Assembly: GCA_902773285.1 (NCBI GenBank)
Contig: CACYDS010000114.1
Span: 1-5,532 of the forward strand
Direction: 5' to 3'
Length of the DNA stretch: 5,532 nucleotides
DNA from: an uncultured Pseudomonadota bacterium
GTDB taxonomy: Bacteria; Pseudomonadota; Alphaproteobacteria; RUG11792
The position numbers and the translations under genes were made by a program. Positions 1-5,532 of this stretch are shown piece by piece. Numbering within the stretch: the stretch's first letter is position 1; each line of letters begins with the position of its first letter. The notes under the pieces were generated by a model that had not been told where the DNA came from, searched no databases, and saw only the letters and a list, made by a program, of their open reading frames with translations.

Positions 1-84
1 CGCATCGTATACTCGGCTTTTGGGATGAATATTTGTTCTAAGCGATTGAATAAAGTTATCCTTACTCACGAACAAATTATTCAT
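1..84 (-). CDS. Possible 5' end of an unidentified gene, cut by the window edge
   Basis: A minus-strand frame is open from an ATG at 84 through the left edge of the window, giving 28 codons that begin MNNLFVSKDNFIQSL. The same frame can be extended upstream to a GTG at 123, which directly follows an in-frame TAA at 126-124 and would add 13 codons. I see no clear Shine-Dalgarno in front of either start. The frame has the same direction as the upstream genes and a composition that could be protein, but 28 to 41 open codons are weak evidence in AT-rich DNA. I do not recognise the product. An opposite-strand frame is also open over 1-96. Confidence 0.35.
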   Translation of the reverse strand, partial: MNNLFVSKDNFIQSLRTNIHPKSRVYDA

Positions 85-165
85 TGCAAATTTTAAGTTC
101 AAACCGGAAATGAAATTCCTCACTTATCAAGTGGCGCCATTTAATTAATGTGAATATGATATTTT

Positions 166-212
166 TTATCTCTTTAAATACTTCTTCAGATACTTCCCAG
201 TATAGCTTTCGG
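166..212. repeat. Direct repeat, distal copy (uvrA 3' end)
   Basis: These 47 bases match 1380-1426 with a single mismatch (G at 205, A at 1419). The offset is 1214 bases. The match breaks at the base beyond the stop codon (T at 165 against C at 1379) and at 213 against 1427 on the other side. Together the two copies flank the kinase gene. Confidence 0.9.
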
Positions 213-222
213 GTTTAGCCAC
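166..222 (-). pseudogene. Remnant or duplicate of the uvrA 3' end (18 codons plus stop)
   Basis: On the minus strand, 222-166 reads VAKPESYTGKYLKKYLKR followed by TAA. The functional uvrA upstream ends VVQCAESYTGKYLKKYLKR followed by TAA. The last 15 codons and stop are nearly identical in DNA, with one synonymous difference (AGC against AGT for Ser) in 47 bases. The preceding residues are related at protein level (VAK-P against VVQCA, with one codon missing), and VAK is common at this point in UvrA proteins. The frame has a stop at 234-232, so there is no rest of a gene. It starts two bases after the stop codon of the kinase gene, in a different frame. It is best read as a leftover tail of uvrA, either the original chromosomal end or a copy brought in from a diverged allele. 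It is unlikely to be expressed as a protein. Confidence 0.8.
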
Positions 223-223
223 A

Positions 224-1264
224 CTATATCCCTAAAAACGCTTTATAAAAAGACATTGCGCATCGTCTTACTAAGTCTTTATCTTTAGATTTTACGCTAA
301 TTATCTCGCCTCGTTGTGTTATATCTGCGATCGGAGCTAGGTCGTGCGATTTCAGCAATTTGTCCAACTTCTTTTGCCTAAGCTTCATATCTATTTCTTT
401 ATCCTGCTTATTTTCCGAAAAGTCTAAGTACACCACAGTTGACACAAAACAAAGCAATTTTTGTGATAATTTAACCTGGTTTAATTCATCTTGCGTCGGC
501 TTCCTATCATAGTAAATTGTCAAAAATTGTTCCAATTTGTCATCAGTAATTCCATTTAGCAAAGTTACGTACCCGAGCTCTTCATACACATTGTTGCTTC
601 CACTATTTCCAAAATCGATAAAATATATTTGCCTATTAGGAGTAAGTACTATATTTAGAGGATTTAGGTCGTTATGACAAAACCCCTGCGAAATTTTCAA
701 TTCTTTCATCCGCTCCTTAAATTTTTCATATGACTTGTCAAAACCAGTCGGAGTCGCTATTTTCTTCTTCATGATGCTTTTGTAATGTTTTTCAGCACGT
801 TCCAGAAATCCTCGCGCTTTCTCCGCATATTTGTATTCATGAAGTTTACGCACTGATTTTGCGAGGTTTTCTAAAATTTGTTTATCCTGTAAATCCTCGT
901 GCTTCAAGGTCCTTCCCGGAATGTATTGTCTGATATAAAACGTGTTTTTATCACCAACAGCAACCAGCTTTGCCCCAAGCCCTAAATCTGAAAATATTTT
1001 TGTTACCTCAATTTCTTTTTTCCTATATTCTGAATTATGCTTTTGCGCAAACATTTTAACGATATATTTCTTTCCTCCCAGTTCAAACGCATAACTTTTT
1101 GCAGAAGTCATTCCTTTTGTTTGCTGTTTCAGTTCTATTTTTTCGGGCTCTACTTTCATCAATTGAGCGACAGAATTTTCTAATGTATTTTCGGTAGCTA
1201 TCAAACAATTTGATAACGAAAATGTAAGGGCAAATATGGATAATATAAATTTTTTGACACACAT
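224..1264 (-). CDS. Exported APH/choline-kinase-like phosphotransferase
   Basis: This 346-residue protein has the aminoglycoside phosphotransferase/choline kinase fold and should transfer phosphate from ATP to a small hydroxyl substrate. Numbering from the ATG at 1264: an N-lobe start resembling choline kinase and LicA (KGMTSAKSYAFELGGKKYIVK, K70 the likely ATP lysine), E84 or E86 as a possible helix-C glutamate, hinge RQYIPGRTL at 112-120, catalytic loop HNDLNPLN at 197-204 (D199 base, N204 metal ligand), and the metal-binding aspartate D217 in IDFGNSG. Residues 1-24 (MCVKKFILSIFALTFSLSNC onward) look like a Sec signal peptide with a basic start and hydrophobic core. No good lipobox is present (LSN before Cys20). 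A TTG at 1291 in the same frame would add nine residues in front of the signal, so the ATG is preferred. The gene has a candidate promoter of its own and is followed at once by a uvrA tail copy. The substrate is unknown; choline, ethanolamine or another small alcohol is possible. Why an ATP-dependent kinase is exported is unclear; delivery into a host cell is one inference. Confidence 0.8.
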   Translation of the reverse strand: MCVKKFILSIFALTFSLSNCLIATENTLENSVAQLMKVEPEKIELKQQTKGMTSAKSYAFELGGKKYIVKMFAQKHNSEYRKKEIEVTKIFSDLGLGAKLVAVGDKNTFYIRQYIPGRTLKHEDLQDKQILENLAKSVRKLHEYKYAEKARGFLERAEKHYKSIMKKKIATPTGFDKSYEKFKERMKELKISQGFCHNDLNPLNIVLTPNRQIYFIDFGNSGSNNVYEELGYVTLLNGITDDKLEQFLTIYYDRKPTQDELNQVKLSQKLLCFVSTVVYLDFSENKQDKEIDMKLRQKKLDKLLKSHDLAPIADITQRGEIISVKSKDKDLVRRCAMSFYKAFLGI

Positions 1265-1302
1265 AGTCTTACGCTCACAAAATAGCCACAACTCTTAATT
1301 TC

Positions 1303-1331
1303 ATCCTAACACAAAATTAAGTACGTCACAA
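1303..1331 (-). promoter_or_regulatory. Candidate sigma70 promoter for the kinase gene
   Basis: On the minus strand, TTGTGA (1331-1326) and TAGGAT (1308-1303) are separated by exactly 17 bases. Each hexamer matches four of six consensus positions. Transcription would begin near 1296, about 30 bases before the ATG at 1264 and only a few bases before the alternative TTG at 1291, which also favours the ATG. It lies in the gap after uvrA, so the kinase could be transcribed apart from the operon. AT-rich sequence makes chance matches common. Confidence 0.4.
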
Positions 1332-1379
1332 TAAAGCGAAATTGTAGAGAAATTCATCTATGGGAATATTAACGGTGCC

Positions 1380-1426
1380 TTATCTCTTTAAATACTTCTT
1401 CAGATACTTCCCAGTATAACTTTCGG
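1380..1426. repeat. Direct repeat, proximal copy (functional uvrA 3' end)
   Basis: This is the second member of the 47-base direct repeat. It is the functional 3' terminus of uvrA, from the stop codon at 1382-1380 through the codons for SYTGKYLKKYLKR and the adjoining Glu. See the copy at 166-212. Confidence 0.9.
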
Positions 1427-3965
1427 CGCATTGAACAACTGTTTCAGGGGTACCTTCGACAACCAGATTGCCGCCGTTTTCTCCACCTTCGCGTCCAATA
1501 TCAATTATCCAATCCGCTGTTTTAATTACATCCATATTATGTTCTATAACAACCACAGAATTGCCTGCTTCAACAAGAATATGCAAAATGTTTAGTAATT
1601 TCTCTATGTCGTCCATATGTAAACCAGTAGTTGGTTCGTCCAGGATATATAAGGTACTACCTGTTGATTTTCGCGAGAGCTCTTTGGCTAATTTTACGCG
1701 CTGAGCTTCTCCTCCAGACAAGATCGTAGCTTTATGTCCCAAAGTTAAATATCCTAATCCAACACGACATAAGCAACTGAGTTTCTGGAATATGTGAGGC
1801 TGATTTTTAAAAAATTGCGCACATTCATCTATAGTCATATCCAGAATGTCAGAGATGCTTTTTCCTTTGTATTTTACTTCTTGAGTTTCTCGATTAAATC
1901 GAGCTCCATGGCATTGATCACAAGTAACGTATACGTCAGGCAAAAAATGCATTTCAACTTTAATCACGCCATCACCTTTGCAGGCCTCACAACGTCCACC
2001 TTTGACATTGAATGAAAATCTGCTGTTTGTATATCCGCGTGCTTTAGATTCAGGCAAAGTTGCATACAGATTTCTTATGTCTGTGAAACAACCGACGTAT
2101 GTAGCTGGATTTGAACGAGGCGTCCTGCCTATAGGTGCTTGATTGATATCTATGACTTTGTCTATAAGTTCTATATTCCTTATTCCGCCCAATTCCTTGA
2201 CCTTAATGACTCCGTGGTTTAGTTTTTCATAAACTGCACGAAACAGAGTATCGATGATAAGAGTAGATTTTCCAGAGCCGGAAACTCCTGTCACGCAAGT
2301 AAAAACTCCGAGAGGAATCTTGACGTTTATATGCTTTAGGTTATTTGCATGAGCATCCGTGATTTCCAGTGCATATTTGGGATTCACTGGTCGCCTGCGT
2401 TTTGGAACTTCGATTTTTTTTACGCCAGAAAGATACTGCCCAGTTAGACTATTTGGATTTTTCTTTATATCTTCGATCGGGCCTTCTGCGCATACATAAC
2501 CACCATGAACACCTGCTTTAGGGCCTATATCGATTATCCAATCCGATGCATACATCGCATCTTCATCGTGCTCTACAACAATAACCGAATTACCAAAATC
2601 TCGTAAGTTTTTCAAAGTAGCAATAAGTCGATCATTATCTCGTTGATGTAATCCGATTGAAGGTTCGTCTAGAACATACATAACGCCAGTTAGCCCAGAC
2701 CCAATTTGGGATGCTAGTCTAATTCTCTGGCTTTCTCCACCAGATAATGTTTCAGATGCTCGCGATAAAGAGAGATACTCCAGCCCAACATTTATCAAAA
2801 ATTGCAAACGATTGGTTATCTCAATAAGCAGCTTTTCTGCAATAGATTTTTCTCTTTCTTTAAGGTGTTCCCAAAGATCTGTGAGCCATTCCTTGGCAGA
2901 GACAATTGACATATCAGAAAGCTCGGCTATGTTTTTATCTCTTATTCTCACAGACAATGCTTCTTCTGATAGCCTTGTTCCGTTACATTTTGGGCAAATT
3001 TCTCTTTCAAGCGAAGAAAACATCTCTTCAACTTCTTCCAGATCTTGCTGAAGTTTTCTTCCAAAATATCCGTAGCCGCTGGTGTTTCCTCCCTTGAATC
3101 CCAAGCCTCCACAAGATGGACAGGCGCCCCTTGTGCTATTGAACGAAAACAATCTTGGCTCTATTTTTTCAATGCAAAAACCAGATACCGGACAGGCAAA
3201 ATGTTCTGAATATATTCTTTCCTCATTCGTTTCAAAATCCCTTGTTATAAGCAATCCATCTGCATGCTTTAGTCCAATGCTGACAGAATCAGCTAATCGG
3301 CTTTTCAAATCAGCTAGTGCTTCTGGCTCCTGAGGAATAGATATCCTGTCAATGACGATAGAAATATCATGTTTAATTGTTCTTGAAAGCATGGGGACTT
3401 CTTCTAGAAGATATAACTCTTTATCGACGAAAGCACGTGTGAACCCAAGCTGTTGCATCATCATTAATTCGGTGTTAAATCCCCCCTTTTTTTGTCTTGC
3501 TATTGGGGCTAGTATATAGAACTTTTTCCCTGGTTGAGATCCAGCTATTGCATCTACTATTTGAGACACTGTCTGTGCTTGTATTGGCAATCCAGTTACG
3601 GGTGAGTATGGCACACCAATCCTTGCATATAGGACTCTTAGGTAATCGTATATCTCAGTTATTGTTCCTACGGTAGATCTTGGATTTTTAGAAACTGTCT
3701 TCTGCTCAATTGAAATAGCAGGACTTAACCCTTCAATTTTATCAACATCCGGTTTTGGCATTAAATTCAAGAACTGTCGAGCATATGATGACAAGCTTTC
3801 TACATAACGACGTTGTCCCTCTGCATACAGAGTGTCGAACGCAAGGGTCGATTTCCCAGAGCCACTTAAACCAGTTATGACAACCAGCTTATTTTTCGGA
3901 ATATCTATGTTTATGTTCTTCAGATTATGTTCTCTTGCCCCTTTAACCTTTATAAATTCATCCAT
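1380..3965 (-). CDS. uvrA: UvrABC excinuclease subunit A, with a shortened insertion domain
   Basis: UvrA is the dimeric DNA-damage sensor of nucleotide excision repair. It loads UvrB at lesions using two ABC ATPase modules in the cytoplasm. Visible in order: Walker A GLSGSGKS 32-39; UvrB-binding region about 118-256 (LAPIARQKKGGF, KHDISIVIDRI), which makes this class I UvrA; cysteine pairs 282/285 and 324/327; signature LSGGESQR 407-414; Walker B VLDEP 431-435; second Walker A GVSGSGKS 560-567; zinc finger Cys659, 662, 682, 685; signature LSGGEAQR 749-756; Walker B ILDEP 774-778. The length is 861 residues, against about 940 usual. The loss lies between Cys285 and Cys324, where only 38 residues stand in place of roughly 120. 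Cys258 keeps its place, but the usual partner is Ser261 (CPVSGF), as in many alphaproteobacteria. The ATG lies one base after the reductase stop with a strong Shine-Dalgarno. The last codons recur beyond the next gene. Confidence 0.97.
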   Translation of the reverse strand: MDEFIKVKGAREHNLKNINIDIPKNKLVVITGLSGSGKSTLAFDTLYAEGQRRYVESLSSYARQFLNLMPKPDVDKIEGLSPAISIEQKTVSKNPRSTVGTITEIYDYLRVLYARIGVPYSPVTGLPIQAQTVSQIVDAIAGSQPGKKFYILAPIARQKKGGFNTELMMMQQLGFTRAFVDKELYLLEEVPMLSRTIKHDISIVIDRISIPQEPEALADLKSRLADSVSIGLKHADGLLITRDFETNEERIYSEHFACPVSGFCIEKIEPRLFSFNSTRGACPSCGGLGFKGGNTSGYGYFGRKLQQDLEEVEEMFSSLEREICPKCNGTRLSEEALSVRIRDKNIAELSDMSIVSAKEWLTDLWEHLKEREKSIAEKLLIEITNRLQFLINVGLEYLSLSRASETLSGGESQRIRLASQIGSGLTGVMYVLDEPSIGLHQRDNDRLIATLKNLRDFGNSVIVVEHDEDAMYASDWIIDIGPKAGVHGGYVCAEGPIEDIKKNPNSLTGQYLSGVKKIEVPKRRRPVNPKYALEITDAHANNLKHINVKIPLGVFTCVTGVSGSGKSTLIIDTLFRAVYEKLNHGVIKVKELGGIRNIELIDKVIDINQAPIGRTPRSNPATYVGCFTDIRNLYATLPESKARGYTNSRFSFNVKGGRCEACKGDGVIKVEMHFLPDVYVTCDQCHGARFNRETQEVKYKGKSISDILDMTIDECAQFFKNQPHIFQKLSCLCRVGLGYLTLGHKATILSGGEAQRVKLAKELSRKSTGSTLYILDEPTTGLHMDDIEKLLNILHILVEAGNSVVVIEHNMDVIKTADWIIDIGREGGENGGNLVVEGTPETVVQCAESYTGKYLKKYLKR

Positions 3966-3966
3966 A

Positions 3967-5004
3967 TTACCCTCCAGATACTTTGTTCTTTATGGCTCGC
4001 ACTGCCCGGTCTGCCTCAAAAAAACATGGAACAATATTCTTCTTTTTGGAAGCATACGTAACCGCATCTCCGGCAGCGTAGCAATTCTTTACGGAAGTTT
4101 CCATAGTCTCAAAATTGACTGTAATCAAATTTTTTTCGGTTTTCAATCCTAAATCTGCGACCAACATACTTGGACAAGCTATAAAACCATAGCAAAACAC
4201 AATATGATCTGTCTTGTATTCATGCTCACACTGGTTGTTGTCTCTGGTATACACTGCACGGATTCCACTTTCTTCATTTAATTTGTAAATGTTTTGTCCT
4301 AGTTTTAACTTTATTTTGCCAGTCTTTGCCAGCTTATCCAGCATTGCTATTTTATGTTCTTCGCAAGAAAATAGTTCTCTTCGATGTATTAAAGTTATTT
4401 GTTTGGCAACTGAAGCTATATCTATTGCAAAATCTACAGCAGAATCCCCTCCACCAGCTACGATGACATTTTTATTCCTATATAAGGCTTGATTTAAACA
4501 ATAAAATTGAATAAAACCAGACTCTTGAGATATTTCGTTTATCCCTTGTATATTCACTGGAATATTAGGCCTCATATCTCCAATACCGGTTGCTAATATG
4601 ATGTATTTTGAGGTAATTGTGATGTTATCAATTAAGCCTGAACAAACGCTTACATTGTTGGTACTTAATACAAAATCACCTTTTGTTGCTCTTCTTATTT
4701 TTGTGACCTTATAGCCAAAAAATTCGTGCTGTGCCATACCAATGCATTGTTCTGCAAGCCGTGATATATAATCCCTAGCTTTGATTTTTGCATAGCCAGG
4801 AACTCCATACATCAATTTCTCAGGATACAAAGCCATGCATTGTCCACCGGCATTTGTTAATTCATCCATCAAAACGCACCTGATGTTAGCAAGCGAACAG
4901 CAGTAAGCCGCATACATACCTGCCACACCGGCTCCAACTATTGCTACATCAGTTTCGACAGAAGAGTTCGGAGAAAACTCTTCAGAAATATTTTTCGGAC
5001 GCAT
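3967..5004 (-). CDS. Ferredoxin/flavodoxin--NADP+ reductase, thioredoxin-reductase-like type
   Basis: This 345-residue FAD enzyme passes electrons between NADPH and ferredoxin or flavodoxin in the cytoplasm. Numbering from the ATG at 5004: FAD-binding GAGVAG 24-29; GGQCMALYPEK 53-63, a hallmark of this reductase family; NADP-binding GGGDSA 184-189 with HRR at 207-209, which in relatives contacts the 2'-phosphate of NADPH; and the C-terminal FAD motif AGDAVTY 311-317 followed by KKKNIVPCFFEADRA, also typical. The redox-active CxxC of true thioredoxin reductase is absent from the NADP domain, where FYCLNQ occurs instead, so this is the reductase and not TrxB. Length is normal. A TTG directly before the ATG is open in frame, but the ATG five bases after the rpsT stop is preferred. 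No well-placed Shine-Dalgarno is seen (GGAG lies about 19 bases upstream), so initiation probably depends on coupling to rpsT. It is followed by uvrA after one base. Confidence 0.93.
   Translation of the reverse strand: MRPKNISEEFSPNSSVETDVAIVGAGVAGMYAAYCCSLANIRCVLMDELTNAGGQCMALYPEKLMYGVPGYAKIKARDYISRLAEQCIGMAQHEFFGYKVTKIRRATKGDFVLSTNNVSVCSGLIDNITITSKYIILATGIGDMRPNIPVNIQGINEISQESGFIQFYCLNQALYRNKNVIVAGGGDSAVDFAIDIASVAKQITLIHRRELFSCEEHKIAMLDKLAKTGKIKLKLGQNIYKLNEESGIRAVYTRDNNQCEHEYKTDHIVFCYGFIACPSMLVADLGLKTEKNLITVNFETMETSVKNCYAAGDAVTYASKKKNIVPCFFEADRAVRAIKNKVSGG
3970..3975 (-). promoter_or_regulatory. Shine-Dalgarno of uvrA inside the reductase stop region
   Basis: GGAGGG on the minus strand stands four bases before the uvrA ATG at 3965. 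It is also the last two sense codons (Gly-Gly) of the upstream reductase, whose TAA follows directly. This fixes the uvrA start and points to translational coupling. Confidence 0.85.
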
Positions 5005-5009
5005 CAAGT

Positions 5010-5291
5010 TTACTTTTTGTTTTCTCCAATAGCCACCTTAACTTTATGGCTCATTCTGGATATCTTTCTAGCTGCAGCGTTTCTGTGAACCACTTTTTTA
5101 TTAACGCCTTTCATAATTTCTTTCTGCATCTCGGAAAAAGATTTCAAGATATTTTCCTTCGAAACCTTTTCTGCTACTGCTTGTTCTAACTTTTTGATGA
5201 ATGTTCTAATTCTATTCATCCTGCTAGCATTAACAGCATGCTGCCTTGCCGATTTTCTTATACTCTTTTTTGCTGACTCATGAGAAGCCAT
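5010..5291 (-). CDS. rpsT: 30S ribosomal protein S20
   Basis: The 93-residue basic protein begins MASHESAKKSIRKSARQHAV and is rich in Lys and Arg throughout. The SAKKxxR start, the RTFIKKLEQAV segment and the late HRNAAARKISRMSHKV block are characteristic of S20, which binds 16S rRNA and helps early 30S assembly. Typical length is about 85 to 90, so it is full length. The ATG at 5291 gives the expected N-terminus; the region before it (AAAAAGTGTTTT) holds only a weak ribosome binding site. It is the first gene of the minus-strand operon and is divergent from the plus-strand gene at 5480. No confident promoter was assigned in the very AT-rich gap upstream. Confidence 0.95.
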   Translation of the reverse strand: MASHESAKKSIRKSARQHAVNASRMNRIRTFIKKLEQAVAEKVSKENILKSFSEMQKEIMKGVNKKVVHRNAAARKISRMSHKVKVAIGENKK

Positions 5292-5380
5292 AAAACACTT
5301 TTTATAAAAATCAAATCACTATAAAACACGCTACCATAATTTTCTTCTTTTATCAAGGACTTTTTGCTATATATAATATA

Positions 5381-5410
5381 TTGCACTAAAAAATAAGTAT
5401 TATCTAGAAT
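5381..5410 (+). promoter_or_regulatory. Candidate promoter for the right-edge plus-strand gene
   Basis: TTGCAC (5381-5386) and TAGAAT (5405-5410) are separated by 18 bases. The -10 matches five of six consensus positions, the -35 only the leading TTG. It would give a leader of roughly 60 bases before the ATG at 5480. Just after the -10 lies a palindrome, ATATATT-A-AATATAT (5413-5427), which could be an operator or only AT-rich chance. Confidence 0.35.
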
Positions 5411-5470
5411 AGATATATTAAATATATGTAATATGATGTTATTCTATAAATGGAGGGTGTAATTTTTAAT

Positions 5471-5475
5471 GGAGG
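5471..5475 (+). promoter_or_regulatory. Shine-Dalgarno of the right-edge gene
   Basis: GGAGG stands four bases before the ATG at 5480 and fixes that start. A second purine-rich site, GGAGGG at 5452-5457, lies 19 bases upstream. Confidence 0.75.
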
Positions 5476-5479
5476 AAAT

Positions 5480-5532
5480 ATGAATATTAAAAAGCATCTT
5501 TTAAACACATCAGCAACATTTTTGTTGCTCGC
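5480..5532 (+). CDS. 5' end of a gene for a probable exported protein, cut by the window edge
   Basis: Seventeen full codons are visible, reading MNIKKHLLNTSATFLLL before the window ends. The two lysines followed by a hydrophobic stretch (ATFLLL) are what the first half of a Sec signal peptide looks like, so the product is probably periplasmic, outer membrane or secreted. The start is well supported by the GGAGG four bases upstream. The gene is divergent from rpsT. A perfect 7-bp inverted repeat with a TTTT loop (5512-5518 and 5523-5529) falls inside the signal region. Family cannot be told from this fragment. Confidence 0.7.
   Translation, partial: MNIKKHLLNTSATFLLL

Noticed and set aside
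1..96. Plus-strand frame open from the left edge to TAA at 94-96 (31 codons)
   Set aside because: It is in codon register opposite the minus-strand frame, has no recognisable motif, and all nearby genes run on the minus strand. It could be a gene tail but is less likely than the minus frame.
121..134. Hairpin CACTT-ATC-AAGTG as a terminator after the kinase and uvrA remnant
   Set aside because: The stem is only five base pairs and is not followed by a T run on the minus strand.
1..266. Eight-base repeat CGCATCGT at 1-8 and 259-266
   Set aside because: It is too short to be meaningful and the flanks do not match.
1205..1216. Possible lipoprotein cleavage site (LSNC) in the kinase signal peptide
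   Set aside because: Asn directly before the Cys does not fit the usual lipobox, which wants Gly, Ala or Ser there.
1265..1291. TTG start for the kinase that would add nine residues
   Set aside because: It would put MWLFCERKT in front of a normal signal peptide and sits almost at the predicted transcription start; the ATG at 1264 fits better.
1468..4152. Several plus-strand open frames of 60 to 106 codons opposite uvrA and the reductase
   Set aside because: They are antisense shadows of strongly supported genes, with no ribosome binding sites or protein-like motifs.
3967..5004. Thioredoxin reductase assignment for the flavoprotein
   Set aside because: The CxxC active site is absent, and the GGQCMALYPEK and KKKNIVPCFFEA regions match the ferredoxin/flavodoxin-NADP+ reductase family.
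5292..5400. A promoter for rpsT in the divergent gap, such as TTGATA or TATAGT on the minus strand
   Set aside because: Many TATA-like hexamers occur, but no -35/-10 pair has acceptable spacing and quality.

Overview
The window is AT-rich and densely coded, almost entirely on the minus strand. The gene families and lineage-type sequence details point to an alphaproteobacterium. The details are the CPVSGF motif in UvrA and a thioredoxin-reductase-like ferredoxin/flavodoxin-NADP+ reductase. The low GC, together with an exported choline-kinase-like protein, suggests a host-associated or intracellular lineage of the Rickettsiales/Holosporales type. That placement is inference from style and not a proof of taxonomy.

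Layout, read in the direction of transcription on the minus strand (right to left): rpsT (ribosomal protein S20, 5291-5010); five bases later a ferredoxin--NADP+ reductase (5004-3967); one base later uvrA (3965-1380), whose Shine-Dalgarno is formed by the last two sense codons of the reductase. These three form a compact operon. After a gap of about 115 bases with its own plausible promoter comes a signal-peptide-bearing kinase of the APH/choline kinase fold (1264-224). Immediately after it lies an 18-codon fragment that matches the C-terminus of UvrA (222-166). At the left edge a minus-strand reading frame may be the start of another gene that leaves the window. At the right edge a divergent plus-strand gene begins at 5480 with a strong ribosome binding site and a signal-peptide-like start.

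The most interesting points are two. First, the kinase gene is bracketed by a 47-bp direct repeat (46/47 identical) made of the last codons of uvrA, and the identity stops exactly at the uvrA stop codon. This looks like a gene that arrived at, or was duplicated into, the 3' end of uvrA, leaving a second copy of the gene's tail. Second, UvrA is a class I protein with its UvrB-binding region intact, but its DNA-contacting insertion domain is reduced from roughly 120 residues to 38 while the four cysteines flanking it are kept.

Functionally, rpsT supplies a 30S ribosomal protein, the reductase moves electrons between NADPH and ferredoxin or flavodoxin, and UvrA does damage recognition in nucleotide excision repair. 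These are housekeeping functions with no evident shared pathway. The kinase and the plus-strand partial gene both look exported and are the accessory part of the window. No tRNA, rRNA, CRISPR array, insertion sequence or convincing intrinsic terminator was seen.
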